Part shown: positions 26,078 to 34,062 of the stretch, in pieces
How positions within the stretch are numbered: the stretch's first letter is position 1
Layout of the letters: each line of letters opens with the position of its first letter
Assembly (NCBI RefSeq): GCF_003001955.1
Contig: NZ_PVNH01000005.1
Location: 434,001-498,000 of the forward strand
Length of the DNA: 64,000 bases
Origin: Prauserella shujinwangii
Lineage (GTDB): Bacteria; Actinomycetota; Actinomycetes; Mycobacteriales; Pseudonocardiaceae
Reading direction: 5' to 3'
Position numbers and translations under genes: made by a program
The notes under the pieces: model-generated
Seen by the model: the letters and a program-made list of their open reading frames with translations, nothing else
Databases searched by the model: none
What the model was told of the DNA's origin: nothing

Positions 26078-27223
26078 ATGGAACCCACGCTCGCGGCCAG
26101 GGCCCTCTCCGCCGCCACCGAGATCACGACCATCGCGCTGTCCGGCGACGACCCGGACGCGGTGCTGGGTCTCGTCGTGCGGCACGCCGCCGAACTGGCC
26201 GCCGCCGAGCTGGGCCTGATCATGGTCCGTGCCGAGGACGGCAGGGTGTCGGTCGAGGCGGCGCACGGCGACTCCACGGCCGGGCTGCTCGGCCTGACCC
26301 TGCCCGCCGAGTCCGCCGCGGGCCAGGTCGCCGCGGGCGGGGAGCCCGTCGTCACCGCCGACGTCACCAGCGATCCGCGCACCTCCCGCTTCGTCCCGGC
26401 GGAACTGCGGAGCTTCGGCCCGTTCGCCGCGGCGCCGTTCGGCACCGGCGGGCGGCCGCTCGGCGTGCTGACCGTGTACCGGCCACGGGATGCCGAGCCG
26501 TTCTCCCAGGTCACCGTCGACCTGCTGACCGCCTTCGCCGGCCAGGCCGGGGTGGTCCTCGCCCTCGCCGAGGGCGCGAACGCCCGCCACCGGGTCACGC
26601 TGTACCAGGAGCGTGAACGCATCGCCCGCGAGCTGCACGACGTGATCGTGCAGCGCCTGTACGCGGCCGGGATGCAGCTGGACCGCGTGCGGCGCCGGAT
26701 GCGCAAGCGGTTCGCGCAGGCCGACGCCGAGCGCCTCGGCGAGGCCGTCGACCAGCTCGACCAGACCATCGAGGAGATCCGGGGCACCGTCCGCGCCCTG
26801 CGGTCCCCCGACCCGGAGCCGGACACACGCGACGACGTGGCGACCGATCTCGCCGAGTCCGCCCGCTCCGAGGTGCGCATCGCCGGGGAGCTGCTCGGCT
26901 ACCCGCCGACCCTCGAGCTCTCCGGCGAGCTGGCCGACATCCCCGCCGAACGAGCCGACCACGTGCGCGCCGCACTCCGCGAAGCACTATCCAATGTAGT
27001 CAGACACTCCGGGGCGAGCGAGACCAGGGTGACGCTGCAGCGGGACGCCGGTGAAGTCCGGCTCCGCGTGCGCGACAACGGCTGCGGAGTACCCCGGGAC
27101 GTGGCCAAACGCGGCCTGCGGCACCTTTCCGAACGGGCCGAGGCCGCCGGTGGCACGTTCGTCGTCAACTCCTCGCCGAGCCTCGGCACCCTGGTCGCGT
27201 TCGACCTTCCGCTGGACCGCTGA
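26078..27223 (+). CDS. DevS-like GAF histidine kinase
   Basis: A 381-residue kinase. One GAF domain (residues 25-165) is followed by a HisKA_3 region with His187 in ERERIARELHDVIVQRLYAAG, very close to the motif of mycobacterial DevS/DosT, and an HATPase domain (REALSNVVRHSG, then DNGCGVP). DevS and DosT have two GAF domains and bind heme in the first; only one is present here and it corresponds by position to the second, so heme sensing is not assured. It lies 14 bases after cydDC and converges with the DevR-like gene. Confidence 0.88.
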   Translation: MEPTLAARALSAATEITTIALSGDDPDAVLGLVVRHAAELAAAELGLIMVRAEDGRVSVEAAHGDSTAGLLGLTLPAESAAGQVAAGGEPVVTADVTSDPRTSRFVPAELRSFGPFAAAPFGTGGRPLGVLTVYRPRDAEPFSQVTVDLLTAFAGQAGVVLALAEGANARHRVTLYQERERIARELHDVIVQRLYAAGMQLDRVRRRMRKRFAQADAERLGEAVDQLDQTIEEIRGTVRALRSPDPEPDTRDDVATDLAESARSEVRIAGELLGYPPTLELSGELADIPAERADHVRAALREALSNVVRHSGASETRVTLQRDAGEVRLRVRDNGCGVPRDVAKRGLRHLSERAEAAGGTFVVNSSPSLGTLVAFDLPLDR

Positions 27224-27224
27224 G

Positions 27225-27866
27225 TCAGCCGGACCCGCCGCGCCGGGCCACCCATGCGGCGGCCTGCGTGCGCCGCTGCATGCCCAGCTTGCCCAGTAGC
27301 GAGGTGACGTGGTTCTTCACCGTCTTCTCGGCGAGGAAGAGCCGCTCGGCGATCTCCCGGTTGGACATGCCCTGCCCGATCAGGTCGAGGACATCACGCT
27401 CGCGTTCGCTGAGCTGTGCGAGCGCGTCGGGTTCCGCCGGGTGACGCATCTTGTTCAGCAGGCGGGCCGTCGTGACCGGATCCAGCAGCGAATGTCCCGC
27501 GGCGACCTCGCGGACGGCATGCACGACGTCCTGGCCGCGCACCTGTTTCAGCAGGTAACCCGACGCACCGGCCATGATCGCGCCCACCATGGCCTCCTCG
27601 TCGTCGAAGGCCGTCAGCACCAGGCACCGCGGCGGGTTGGGCCGCGACCGCAGTTCCCGGCACAGCGCCACGCCGTCGGCCTCGCTGTCGCCCAGCCGGA
27701 CGTCCACCACGGCCACATCCGGCTCGACGTGCATCGCCACCGCGAGTGCCTCGGCGGCGCTGCTCGCCTCCGCGACCACCTCGATGTCGCTCTCGTCGCC
27801 GAGAAGTTCCCGCAGGCCCCGCCGAACCACCTCGTGGTCGTCGACGAGCAGCACCTGGATCGCCAT
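27225..27866 (-). CDS. DevR-like NarL-family response regulator
   Basis: A 213-residue regulator: receiver domain with Asp55 as phosphoacceptor and Lys107, then a LuxR-type helix-turn-helix. The recognition helix AEKTVKNHVTSLLGKLGM keeps the Lys, Lys and Asn used by M. tuberculosis DevR (AEKTVKN) to contact its box. The length and the surrounding RRTQAA also match DevR closely. It converges with the DevS-like kinase gene, ending two bases from it. The DevR-type boxes before cydA are a probable target. Confidence 0.88.
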   Translation of the reverse strand: MAIQVLLVDDHEVVRRGLRELLGDESDIEVVAEASSAAEALAVAMHVEPDVAVVDVRLGDSEADGVALCRELRSRPNPPRCLVLTAFDDEEAMVGAIMAGASGYLLKQVRGQDVVHAVREVAAGHSLLDPVTTARLLNKMRHPAEPDALAQLSERERDVLDLIGQGMSNREIAERLFLAEKTVKNHVTSLLGKLGMQRRTQAAAWVARRGGSG

Positions 27867-28065
27867 ACCCCGAGGTTACGCGCTCGCCGACGGGAAGGCG
27901 GAAACGCACCAACCCGTATCCGGCATTTCCCGTGCATTAATTTCTCGTGGTGTGAAATGCAAATTGCGTAACACCCGGCGGAGGGGTCAACGATATGGGA
28001 GGACATCCGCCGCGTGCCGACGGCGCGCGGTGCAGTTTTCCCCTGTCCTCGAAAGGTAATTCATC
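27867..28065 (+). other. 199-base leader region before the Excalibur gene
   Basis: AT-rich for this genome near 27935-27970. A 7-base stem (CGGCGGA with TCCGCCG, 27976-28012) encloses a 23-base loop. I cannot match it to a known riboswitch. It also holds the promoter of the leftward DevR-like gene. Confidence 0.3.
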
Positions 28066-28656
28066 GTGTCTTTGTTGCGCCGCACGCTCGTGCTCGCGGC
28101 TACCTTCGCCATCGCCGGATTCACTTACGTCGGCACGGCCAGTGCCCAGGATGACTATGACTGCGGTGATTTCACGTATCAGGAAGAAGCGCAGCAGGTG
28201 TTCGACTCGGTGCCTGGCGACCCCTACCGACTGGACGCCAACGGCGATGGAGTCGCCTGCGAGGACCTGCCGTCCAAGCCGAAGCCGAAGCCGGAGCCGA
28301 AACCGCAGCCCGAGCCCGCACCGTCCACTCAGGACAACCCTGCTCCCGCGGCCACGGACACCGACAAGGACTGCCGTGACTTCGCGAGCCAGGACGAGGC
28401 TCAGGCGGTGCTCGACGCGGACCCGAGCGATCCCCACCGCATCGACGGCGACAACGACGGTATCGCGTGCGAGGCACTGCTCGATGGCGGCGAATCCGAC
28501 CAGCAGGTGACCGTCTACCCGTCCGGCGGGGTGGACACGGGTGGTCGCGGGGACGGCGGCCAGGACGGCGCCGCGCTCGTCACGGTCGGCGGGATCGCGC
28601 TGGCCGGTGCCGCGCTGGTGGTCCGGCGGCGCGTGCGGGCCGGGGGCCGCGCGTGA
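28066..28656 (+). CDS. Excalibur-domain surface protein, probable sortase substrate
   Basis: A 196-residue secreted protein. Residues 1-28 are a signal peptide ending near TASAQD. Two Excalibur calcium-binding domains follow, each ending in a D-x-D-x-DG loop (DANGDGVACE, DGDNDGIACE), joined by a Lys/Pro/Glu-rich linker suited to spanning the wall. The C-terminus has YPSGGVDTGG, a glycine-rich stretch, a hydrophobic helix and RRRVRAGGR, the layout of a sorting signal but without LPxTG. The class F sortase gene starts inside its stop codon, so anchoring by that enzyme is likely. Confidence 0.8.
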   Translation: MSLLRRTLVLAATFAIAGFTYVGTASAQDDYDCGDFTYQEEAQQVFDSVPGDPYRLDANGDGVACEDLPSKPKPKPEPKPQPEPAPSTQDNPAPAATDTDKDCRDFASQDEAQAVLDADPSDPHRIDGDNDGIACEALLDGGESDQQVTVYPSGGVDTGGRGDGGQDGAALVTVGGIALAGAALVVRRRVRAGGRA

Positions 28657-29303
28657 CCGGAGTTTCTGGACGGCGGCTCCGGCGGTCCCGTGCCGCCGGA
28701 GCCGCCGTCGCCGTTCTCGCCCTGCTCGCGGGCGGCTGCGCCGACCAGGTGACGCCGCCCGGCGCGGGACCGGAGCAGCCGGCGGGCACGTCCGCTCCCG
28801 CGGCCCCGGCCACGACGGAGGCCGGACCGGGGCCCGCGGCACTGCCCCGGTCGAGACCGGTCACGCTCGAGATCCCCGCGATCGGCGTGCGCACCGGCGA
28901 GATCATCGAACTGGGACTGGAACCCGACGGCGCGCTGGAAGTGCCGGAGGACGCGGTGACCACGGGCTGGTACGACCAGAGCCCCACCCCCGGCGAGGTG
29001 GGACCGTCGATCATCGCGGGGCATGTCGACTACGACCACGTGCCCGGCGTGTTCCACCGGCTGCACGAACTCCCGGTGGGCGCGGAGGTCGTCGTCCACC
29101 GCGCCGACGGCACGACCGTCCACTTCGAAGTCGACCGGGTGGAGCGGTTCCCGAAGGCGGAGTTCCCGACCGAACTCGTCTACGGCAACACCGAGGCCCC
29201 GGAACTGCGGCTGATCACCTGTGGTGGCGCGTTCGACGACTCGTCCGGCAACTACGTGGACAACGTCATCGCGTTCGCCACGATGACGGAAGCCGGGCGG
29301 TAG
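28653..29303 (+). CDS. Class F sortase
   Basis: A 216-residue sortase with an N-terminal membrane helix or lipobox-like segment (LALLAGGCADQ). The catalytic His is in IIAGHVDYD and the Cys in LRLITCGGAFDD, as in actinobacterial class F enzymes. After the Cys the sequence reads GNYVDNV, and I do not see an obvious catalytic Arg at the site I expected; alignment is needed. GTG 28653 overlaps the stop of the Excalibur gene, its probable substrate. Confidence 0.85.
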   Translation: MTGVSGRRLRRSRAAGAAVAVLALLAGGCADQVTPPGAGPEQPAGTSAPAAPATTEAGPGPAALPRSRPVTLEIPAIGVRTGEIIELGLEPDGALEVPEDAVTTGWYDQSPTPGEVGPSIIAGHVDYDHVPGVFHRLHELPVGAEVVVHRADGTTVHFEVDRVERFPKAEFPTELVYGNTEAPELRLITCGGAFDDSSGNYVDNVIAFATMTEAGR

Positions 29304-29338
29304 GGAATACCGCCCTCGGTTCCGGTGTTCGGGCGGGC

Positions 29339-30091
29339 ATGAGCAGCGATGGCCGAGGCCGGGTCCGGGTCGAGCGGGGTGCCAAGCGGGTGCGGGTGGT
29401 GTTCGCCGGGAAGGTCGTCGCCGACACCACACGGCCGTTGCTGGTGTGGGAGGTGCCGTACTACCCGGCGTACTACGTTCCACGCGCCGACGTGGACACG
29501 AGCCTGCTCGTGCCGACCGGCGAGACGAAGCGGTCGCCGAGCCGAGGTGACGGGGTGCTGTCGACGCTGAAGGTCGGCGATCGCGAAGCCCCCGCGGCGG
29601 CGACCGAGTACCCCGACTCGCCGCTGGCCGAGCTGCGGGACCACGTCCGGTTCGACTGGGCGGCGATGGACGCCTGGTTCGAGGAGGACGAGGAGGTCTA
29701 CACGCATCCGCGCAGCCCGTACACCCGGGTCGACATCCTGCCCAGCTCGCGACACGTGCGGATCGAGGTCGGCGGCGTCACCGTCGCCGAGTCGGCGCGG
29801 CCGTGGCTGCTGTTCGAGACCGGGCTGCCCACGCGCTACTACCTGCCCAAGACCGACGTGCGACTCGACCTGCTCGAACCCAGCGACACGGTGACCCACT
29901 GCCCCTACAAGGGCCGGGCCGAGTACTGGTCCGTGCGTGTCGGCGACGAGGTCCTGCCGGACCTGGTGTGGTCCTACCGCACGCCGCTGCCGGAGAGCGC
30001 CCGGATCGCCGGGCTCGTCGCGTTCGCCGACGAACGGGTGGACACCTACGTGGACGGTGTGCGGCAGGAGCGGCCGAACACCCGCTTCTAG
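29339..30091 (+). CDS. Tandem DUF427 domain protein
   Basis: A 250-residue soluble protein with two DUF427 beta-rich units of about 100 residues. The first contains VRVVFAGKVVADTTRPLLV and YYVPRADVD; the second VRIEVGGVTVAESARPWLL and YYLPKTDV, with the CPYKGRAEYWSV segment. Function is unknown. It overlaps the convergent carboxylesterase gene by four bases. Confidence 0.88.
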   Translation: MSSDGRGRVRVERGAKRVRVVFAGKVVADTTRPLLVWEVPYYPAYYVPRADVDTSLLVPTGETKRSPSRGDGVLSTLKVGDREAPAAATEYPDSPLAELRDHVRFDWAAMDAWFEEDEEVYTHPRSPYTRVDILPSSRHVRIEVGGVTVAESARPWLLFETGLPTRYYLPKTDVRLDLLEPSDTVTHCPYKGRAEYWSVRVGDEVLPDLVWSYRTPLPESARIAGLVAFADERVDTYVDGVRQERPNTRF

Positions 30092-31554
30092 CGCGACGGG
30101 TGTGCCTGCCAGATCCGCTGGGAGGCCGCCTCCGGATCGGCCGCCACGTCGAGCGGCACGTCCCAGATCCGGGCCAGCGCCGTGTCGGTGCGGTAGGCGG
30201 GCCAGCCGGGGTCGCCGGTGGTGGCGAACGACGTCCACGCCGTGCGCATCTCCGCCGAGAGGTACTCCGCGCCGGAAGGCGGGCTCTCGCCAAGCAACAG
30301 CAGCCCCAACGGGCTGTCGAAGATCCCGAACGTCAGCGGTAGGTCCAGCCCGTGGCAGGCGCCGAGCATCCCGCCGTACACGGGGGTCGGCCAGGTCAGC
30401 TCGGACAGGTAGGTCGTGCCGCCGGCCTCCGCGTGCGCCCGCGCGCACCACGTCGTCGGCATGCGGAAGATCGAGTCGCTGAACACCGTCGTGTAGAGCT
30501 CGGTGTCGGACGCGCCGGGGTAGGCCGCGCGGTACTCCGCCACGGCGGAGTCGGGCAGTCCCACCATGCGGACCGCCTCGGCCGGGCCGCGCCCGGACAG
30601 GTCCACGCCCATCGTGAACAGCCGGTACTCGTCGCGGTTGAACCCGCAGGCGAACTCGATGTCGCGCCCCGCTCCCTGGCGCATGGCGTGCCACGGCAGT
30701 TCCGGCAGCAGGTCGCCGTCGAGCACGGGTGAGTACGGGGTGATGCCCTCCGGGATCGACGACCCCGGTTCGGTGGCCGCCTTGCCGAGCGGCGCGTTCT
30801 GCACGCGGTGGATGGCCTCCGGCGGGATCCGGGCCAGCGCTTCGGCGGTCGCGGGCACACCGAGTTCGCCGGTGATCCGCTCGCCGATCCGGCGGGCCTC
30901 GTCCTCGGCGAAGAACCGCCCGGGAACGCTGTGCGCGATCGCGCGCCGGAACAGGCCCCGGGCCGCTCGTGCGGTGGTCAGCGTCAGCACGCCGCCCGCG
31001 CCGGCCGACTCGCCGAAGACCGTGACGTTGCCCGGATCACCGCCGAACCGCGCGATGTTCTCGTGCACCCAGCGCAGGGCGGCGAGCTGGTCGAGGAACC
31101 CCCGGTTCGCCGGGGCGTCCGAAAGCCAGCCGAAGCCCTCGTAGCCAACGCGGTAGTTGAAGGTGACCACGACGACCCCGGCCGCGGCGAGCGTGGCGCC
31201 GTCGTACATCGGTTCGGCGGCGCTGCCGAGCACGTAGGCGCCGCCGTAGATCCACACCACCACCGGCAGGCCGGAGCCACCCGGGTCGGGAGTCCACACG
31301 TTGACGCTCAGGCAGTCGGTGCTGTCACCCGGCTTCCACGCCGAGGGCATCCCCGGCATCAGCGTCGACTGCGGCGGCGGGGCGGTGAACGAGGTGGCGT
31401 CGCGCACCCCGTCCCAGCGCTCCGGCGGCGCGGGCTCCCGGAACCGGCGCTCACCGTCCAGCGGTGCGGCGTAGGGGATGCCCTTGAACACGCTGACGTC
31501 GTCGCCCGGCGTTCCGCGCACCGCGCCGTACCGGGTCTGTGCGATCAACTCCAC
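30088..31554 (-). CDS. Carboxylesterase/lipase family B
   Basis: A 488-residue alpha/beta hydrolase of the type-B carboxylesterase family. The nucleophile elbow is GESAGAGG, the acid lies in the region around CGFNRDEY, and the His is in GACHGLDLPLTFG. The N-terminal GIPYAAPL and DCLSVNVWTP segments are typical. It hydrolyses carboxylic esters; substrate unknown. No signal peptide is seen, so it acts in the cytoplasm. Confidence 0.92.
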   Translation of the reverse strand: MELIAQTRYGAVRGTPGDDVSVFKGIPYAAPLDGERRFREPAPPERWDGVRDATSFTAPPPQSTLMPGMPSAWKPGDSTDCLSVNVWTPDPGGSGLPVVVWIYGGAYVLGSAAEPMYDGATLAAAGVVVVTFNYRVGYEGFGWLSDAPANRGFLDQLAALRWVHENIARFGGDPGNVTVFGESAGAGGVLTLTTARAARGLFRRAIAHSVPGRFFAEDEARRIGERITGELGVPATAEALARIPPEAIHRVQNAPLGKAATEPGSSIPEGITPYSPVLDGDLLPELPWHAMRQGAGRDIEFACGFNRDEYRLFTMGVDLSGRGPAEAVRMVGLPDSAVAEYRAAYPGASDTELYTTVFSDSIFRMPTTWCARAHAEAGGTTYLSELTWPTPVYGGMLGACHGLDLPLTFGIFDSPLGLLLLGESPPSGAEYLSAEMRTAWTSFATTGDPGWPAYRTDTALARIWDVPLDVAADPEAASQRIWQAHPSR

Positions 31555-31638
31555 GCGTCCATCTCATATCAGGAAAGCTGTCATCGGAGAAGGCCCGTGC
31601 TGTCACGTGAACAGGATCAGCGCACGGCAGCGGATCGC

Positions 31639-33528
31639 TCAGCTGACCATCCGTTCGAGAAAGTCCTGGGTCTCAGGGTCGGTGGAATACACACAGGCTC
31701 CACGCATTCCCCTTGTCAGCAGCACCTTGTATGTGTTGCGCGTCAACGCCTGGAACTCGGGTTCACTAGCGCGCCGGAGATTCGGGTCCTTGCTGAACTC
31801 CCTACGGGCAACCCATTGCTCGCCGCGGCGAACGAAGTCGGGACCGAGTATCACGCCCGCCCAGTCGTACTCGAAGCCCTGCGCGGTGTAGATGCAGCCG
31901 ACCTGACCGAAGCCTCGATCGTCGGATGCCCAGTAATAGGACTCGGGAGCGTCCGGCACTCTCTTTCCCGGCTTCGCGTTCCAGGGGCGTCGCCAATCAC
32001 CGATCTCCACGTCGGGGACCAGTGTCTTGCCGGTCGACGTGGCCACCGGGTCGCTCCATGGCCAGCAGTACCCGGCTGCCATCCGTGCCGTGCCACCAAG
32101 CTCTTCGGACTTGTGGAGAAGCCAGGACTCCAGCGCGGCTGGGGAACCAGCACTCGTTAGAACGAACTCGTCGTCGAGCGGGGTGGCGACATTGCTCCAT
32201 CGAACAGGCGGAAGCTGGGTGAGGCCGAGCAATCGGGTCACCCACGTGTCAAAGGCGATCGATCCGCCGCAGCGGTACTGCCCTTCCAGGTGAACGACAT
32301 CGACTCGGCAACCGAGCGCGCGTGCTGCTCCGGTGATCTCCGCCACGGATCCCATCTCGCCCGGCCGCACGGTCTGATTCTCATCGAGCAAGAAGACCGG
32401 AACCCAGGCCACGTCGATGAGTTCGTCGATCTGACGCCCGGCGCGTGCCCGTGCCTCTCTCGACGTGTAGCGATTCACGCTTTGCTCGCGAATACGGTGC
32501 GCTTCGTCGCAGATCAGTACCTCGATCTCCCGCTTGCCGGAGTCCATGTAGCTGTTGAAGAACTTGAAGAGGGACTTCACGCGGTTGTCTCGGTGACCGG
32601 CGATCCTGCGCATGGTGTTGGTGAACGCGCTCGAGCCAGTCGCATGGTGGACGGTTCGACCTTGCCGAGCGAGTTCTCCGAGCAGACTGAGTGCGATGAC
32701 GCTCTTCCCGGAACCGGGGCCGCCGATGACGACTACGGCCGTCTGCGTTCTGGCCGCCCGTGCGCGCTCTACGGCCTGCTGCACCAGTTCGTATGCGACT
32801 TTCTGCTCATCGAGCAGAACGAACTGTTCGCGATCACGTATCTCGTTCGCCGCCAAGTTGAGCAGCGGTTTCGTTGGAGCGTGTGTGAAGTTCAGGAACT
32901 CGTCCGCTGCCCGCTGAGCGTCCGGACGGCCGGAGTCCACGTCGAGCAGGGACCGCAGGTATGTGGTCAGCTCTGCCTTGGTGTCGAGGGTGTAAAGGCG
33001 GCCGAACTGGCTCGGCCGGTATTGACGCAATGACGACACCGCATTCGACAGGGCGTTGTGCAGATAAGCGACGCCGTGCACGGTGTCCGGTCGCTCCGCG
33101 AGCGCGGGCGTCGAGTCGACAAGGTACTCACAGTACGAACGCACCTGCTCGACCGGATGAAGTACGGGCTCGGCATAGGTCGAGATGGTGACCAGTTCGG
33201 CGGCCAGTAACTCTGCTCGCGACCACTGTTTGAGTTCCACGAGGACATAGCTGGCACGCCCAGTGCGGGGGTGGATGCCGCAGAGCACGACGTCCACCCG
33301 TTTCGGGCTGTGTGGCAACTTGTGCTCGAGGAGCACTTCGACATGCCCGAGGCCGCTGTCCACCAGGTCGGCGAGCAAAACGGGGATGCTTCGGCGCCAC
33401 GATTCGACCTCACTACTGCCCGTTCGGGATTCCCATTGGAACTTCGCCTGCTTCGCCAGAAGCACGTGTAGCCGGTCCGCTCTCGCCTCGGTGAGCAATT
33501 CGGCCGCACTTTGCCGGACAAGAGCCAC
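31639..33528 (-). CDS. PD-(D/E)XK-like nuclease fused to a DUF2075 ATPase
   Basis: A 629-residue protein. Residues 40-115 have a restriction-nuclease-like core: acidic residues at 64 and 68, Asp79 in KRVDVVL and Glu98-x-Lys100 in YVLVELKQW. From residue 230 follows a DUF2075/SF1-type ATPase with Walker A GGPGSGKS (269-276), Walker B DEAH (341-344) and later EGQYRCGG and YTAQGFEYDW helicase motifs. Codon use is less GC-rich than in flanking genes, suggesting transfer. The leftward MazG-like gene lies 112 bases upstream. A phage-defence or DNA-processing role is inference. Confidence 0.75.
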   Translation of the reverse strand: MALVRQSAAELLTEARADRLHVLLAKQAKFQWESRTGSSEVESWRRSIPVLLADLVDSGLGHVEVLLEHKLPHSPKRVDVVLCGIHPRTGRASYVLVELKQWSRAELLAAELVTISTYAEPVLHPVEQVRSYCEYLVDSTPALAERPDTVHGVAYLHNALSNAVSSLRQYRPSQFGRLYTLDTKAELTTYLRSLLDVDSGRPDAQRAADEFLNFTHAPTKPLLNLAANEIRDREQFVLLDEQKVAYELVQQAVERARAARTQTAVVVIGGPGSGKSVIALSLLGELARQGRTVHHATGSSAFTNTMRRIAGHRDNRVKSLFKFFNSYMDSGKREIEVLICDEAHRIREQSVNRYTSREARARAGRQIDELIDVAWVPVFLLDENQTVRPGEMGSVAEITGAARALGCRVDVVHLEGQYRCGGSIAFDTWVTRLLGLTQLPPVRWSNVATPLDDEFVLTSAGSPAALESWLLHKSEELGGTARMAAGYCWPWSDPVATSTGKTLVPDVEIGDWRRPWNAKPGKRVPDAPESYYWASDDRGFGQVGCIYTAQGFEYDWAGVILGPDFVRRGEQWVARREFSKDPNLRRASEPEFQALTRNTYKVLLTRGMRGACVYSTDPETQDFLERMVS

Positions 33529-33640
33529 TTGGTTCCCCCACTGGGCACACGTGTTCCACGTGCGGGTGGGGGCAGCGACGAAGTGGCTACTTCGGTGCCC
33601 GTCGGGCCGCGACCAACAAGGCTAGTGGATCAAGCCACGA

Positions 33641-33967
33641 TCAAGGTCGCGGTACCGGAAACCGGTGTTCGTTGCGGTCGATCTTCGCGTCGGCGGCCGC
33701 CAGCAGGTCCACGCCGAGCACGTCCGCGAGCCGTAGCAGGTACAGCGTGACGTCGGCGATCTCGTCGAGCACCTCGGCCCGCAGCCCTGGCTCGTCCATC
33801 GCGGCCGCCGCCTCCTCCGGCGTGAGCCACTGGAACAGCGCGGTCAGCTCGCCCACCTCCCCGGACAACGCCATGACCAGGTTCTTCGGGGTGTGGTACG
33901 GGTTCCAGTCGCGGGCGTCGGCGAAGTCGCGCAGACGCTGGATCAGCTCGTCGAGGGTCACGGCCAC
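33641..33967 (-). CDS. MazG-like nucleotide pyrophosphohydrolase
   Basis: A 108-residue all-alpha NTP pyrophosphohydrolase. The metal-binding Glu residues are in SGEVGELTALFQW and the second acidic set in EVLDEIADVTLYLLRLA, the EExxE and ExxD pattern of MazG/dCTPase proteins. It hydrolyses (d)NTPs to NMPs and pyrophosphate. It lies upstream of the nuclease-ATPase gene in the same direction, a pairing I recall from other genomes, and may form a module with it. Confidence 0.9.
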   Translation of the reverse strand: MAVTLDELIQRLRDFADARDWNPYHTPKNLVMALSGEVGELTALFQWLTPEEAAAAMDEPGLRAEVLDEIADVTLYLLRLADVLGVDLLAAADAKIDRNEHRFPVPRP

Positions 33968-34062
33968 TCCCTACCACGTCCCGCCGCCACTACCCGTTCG
34001 GATTACTTTCTGTACCCGCGCCGCCACGCTTGGTTTACTCGATCGCGACTGGAAGGGGTGGT

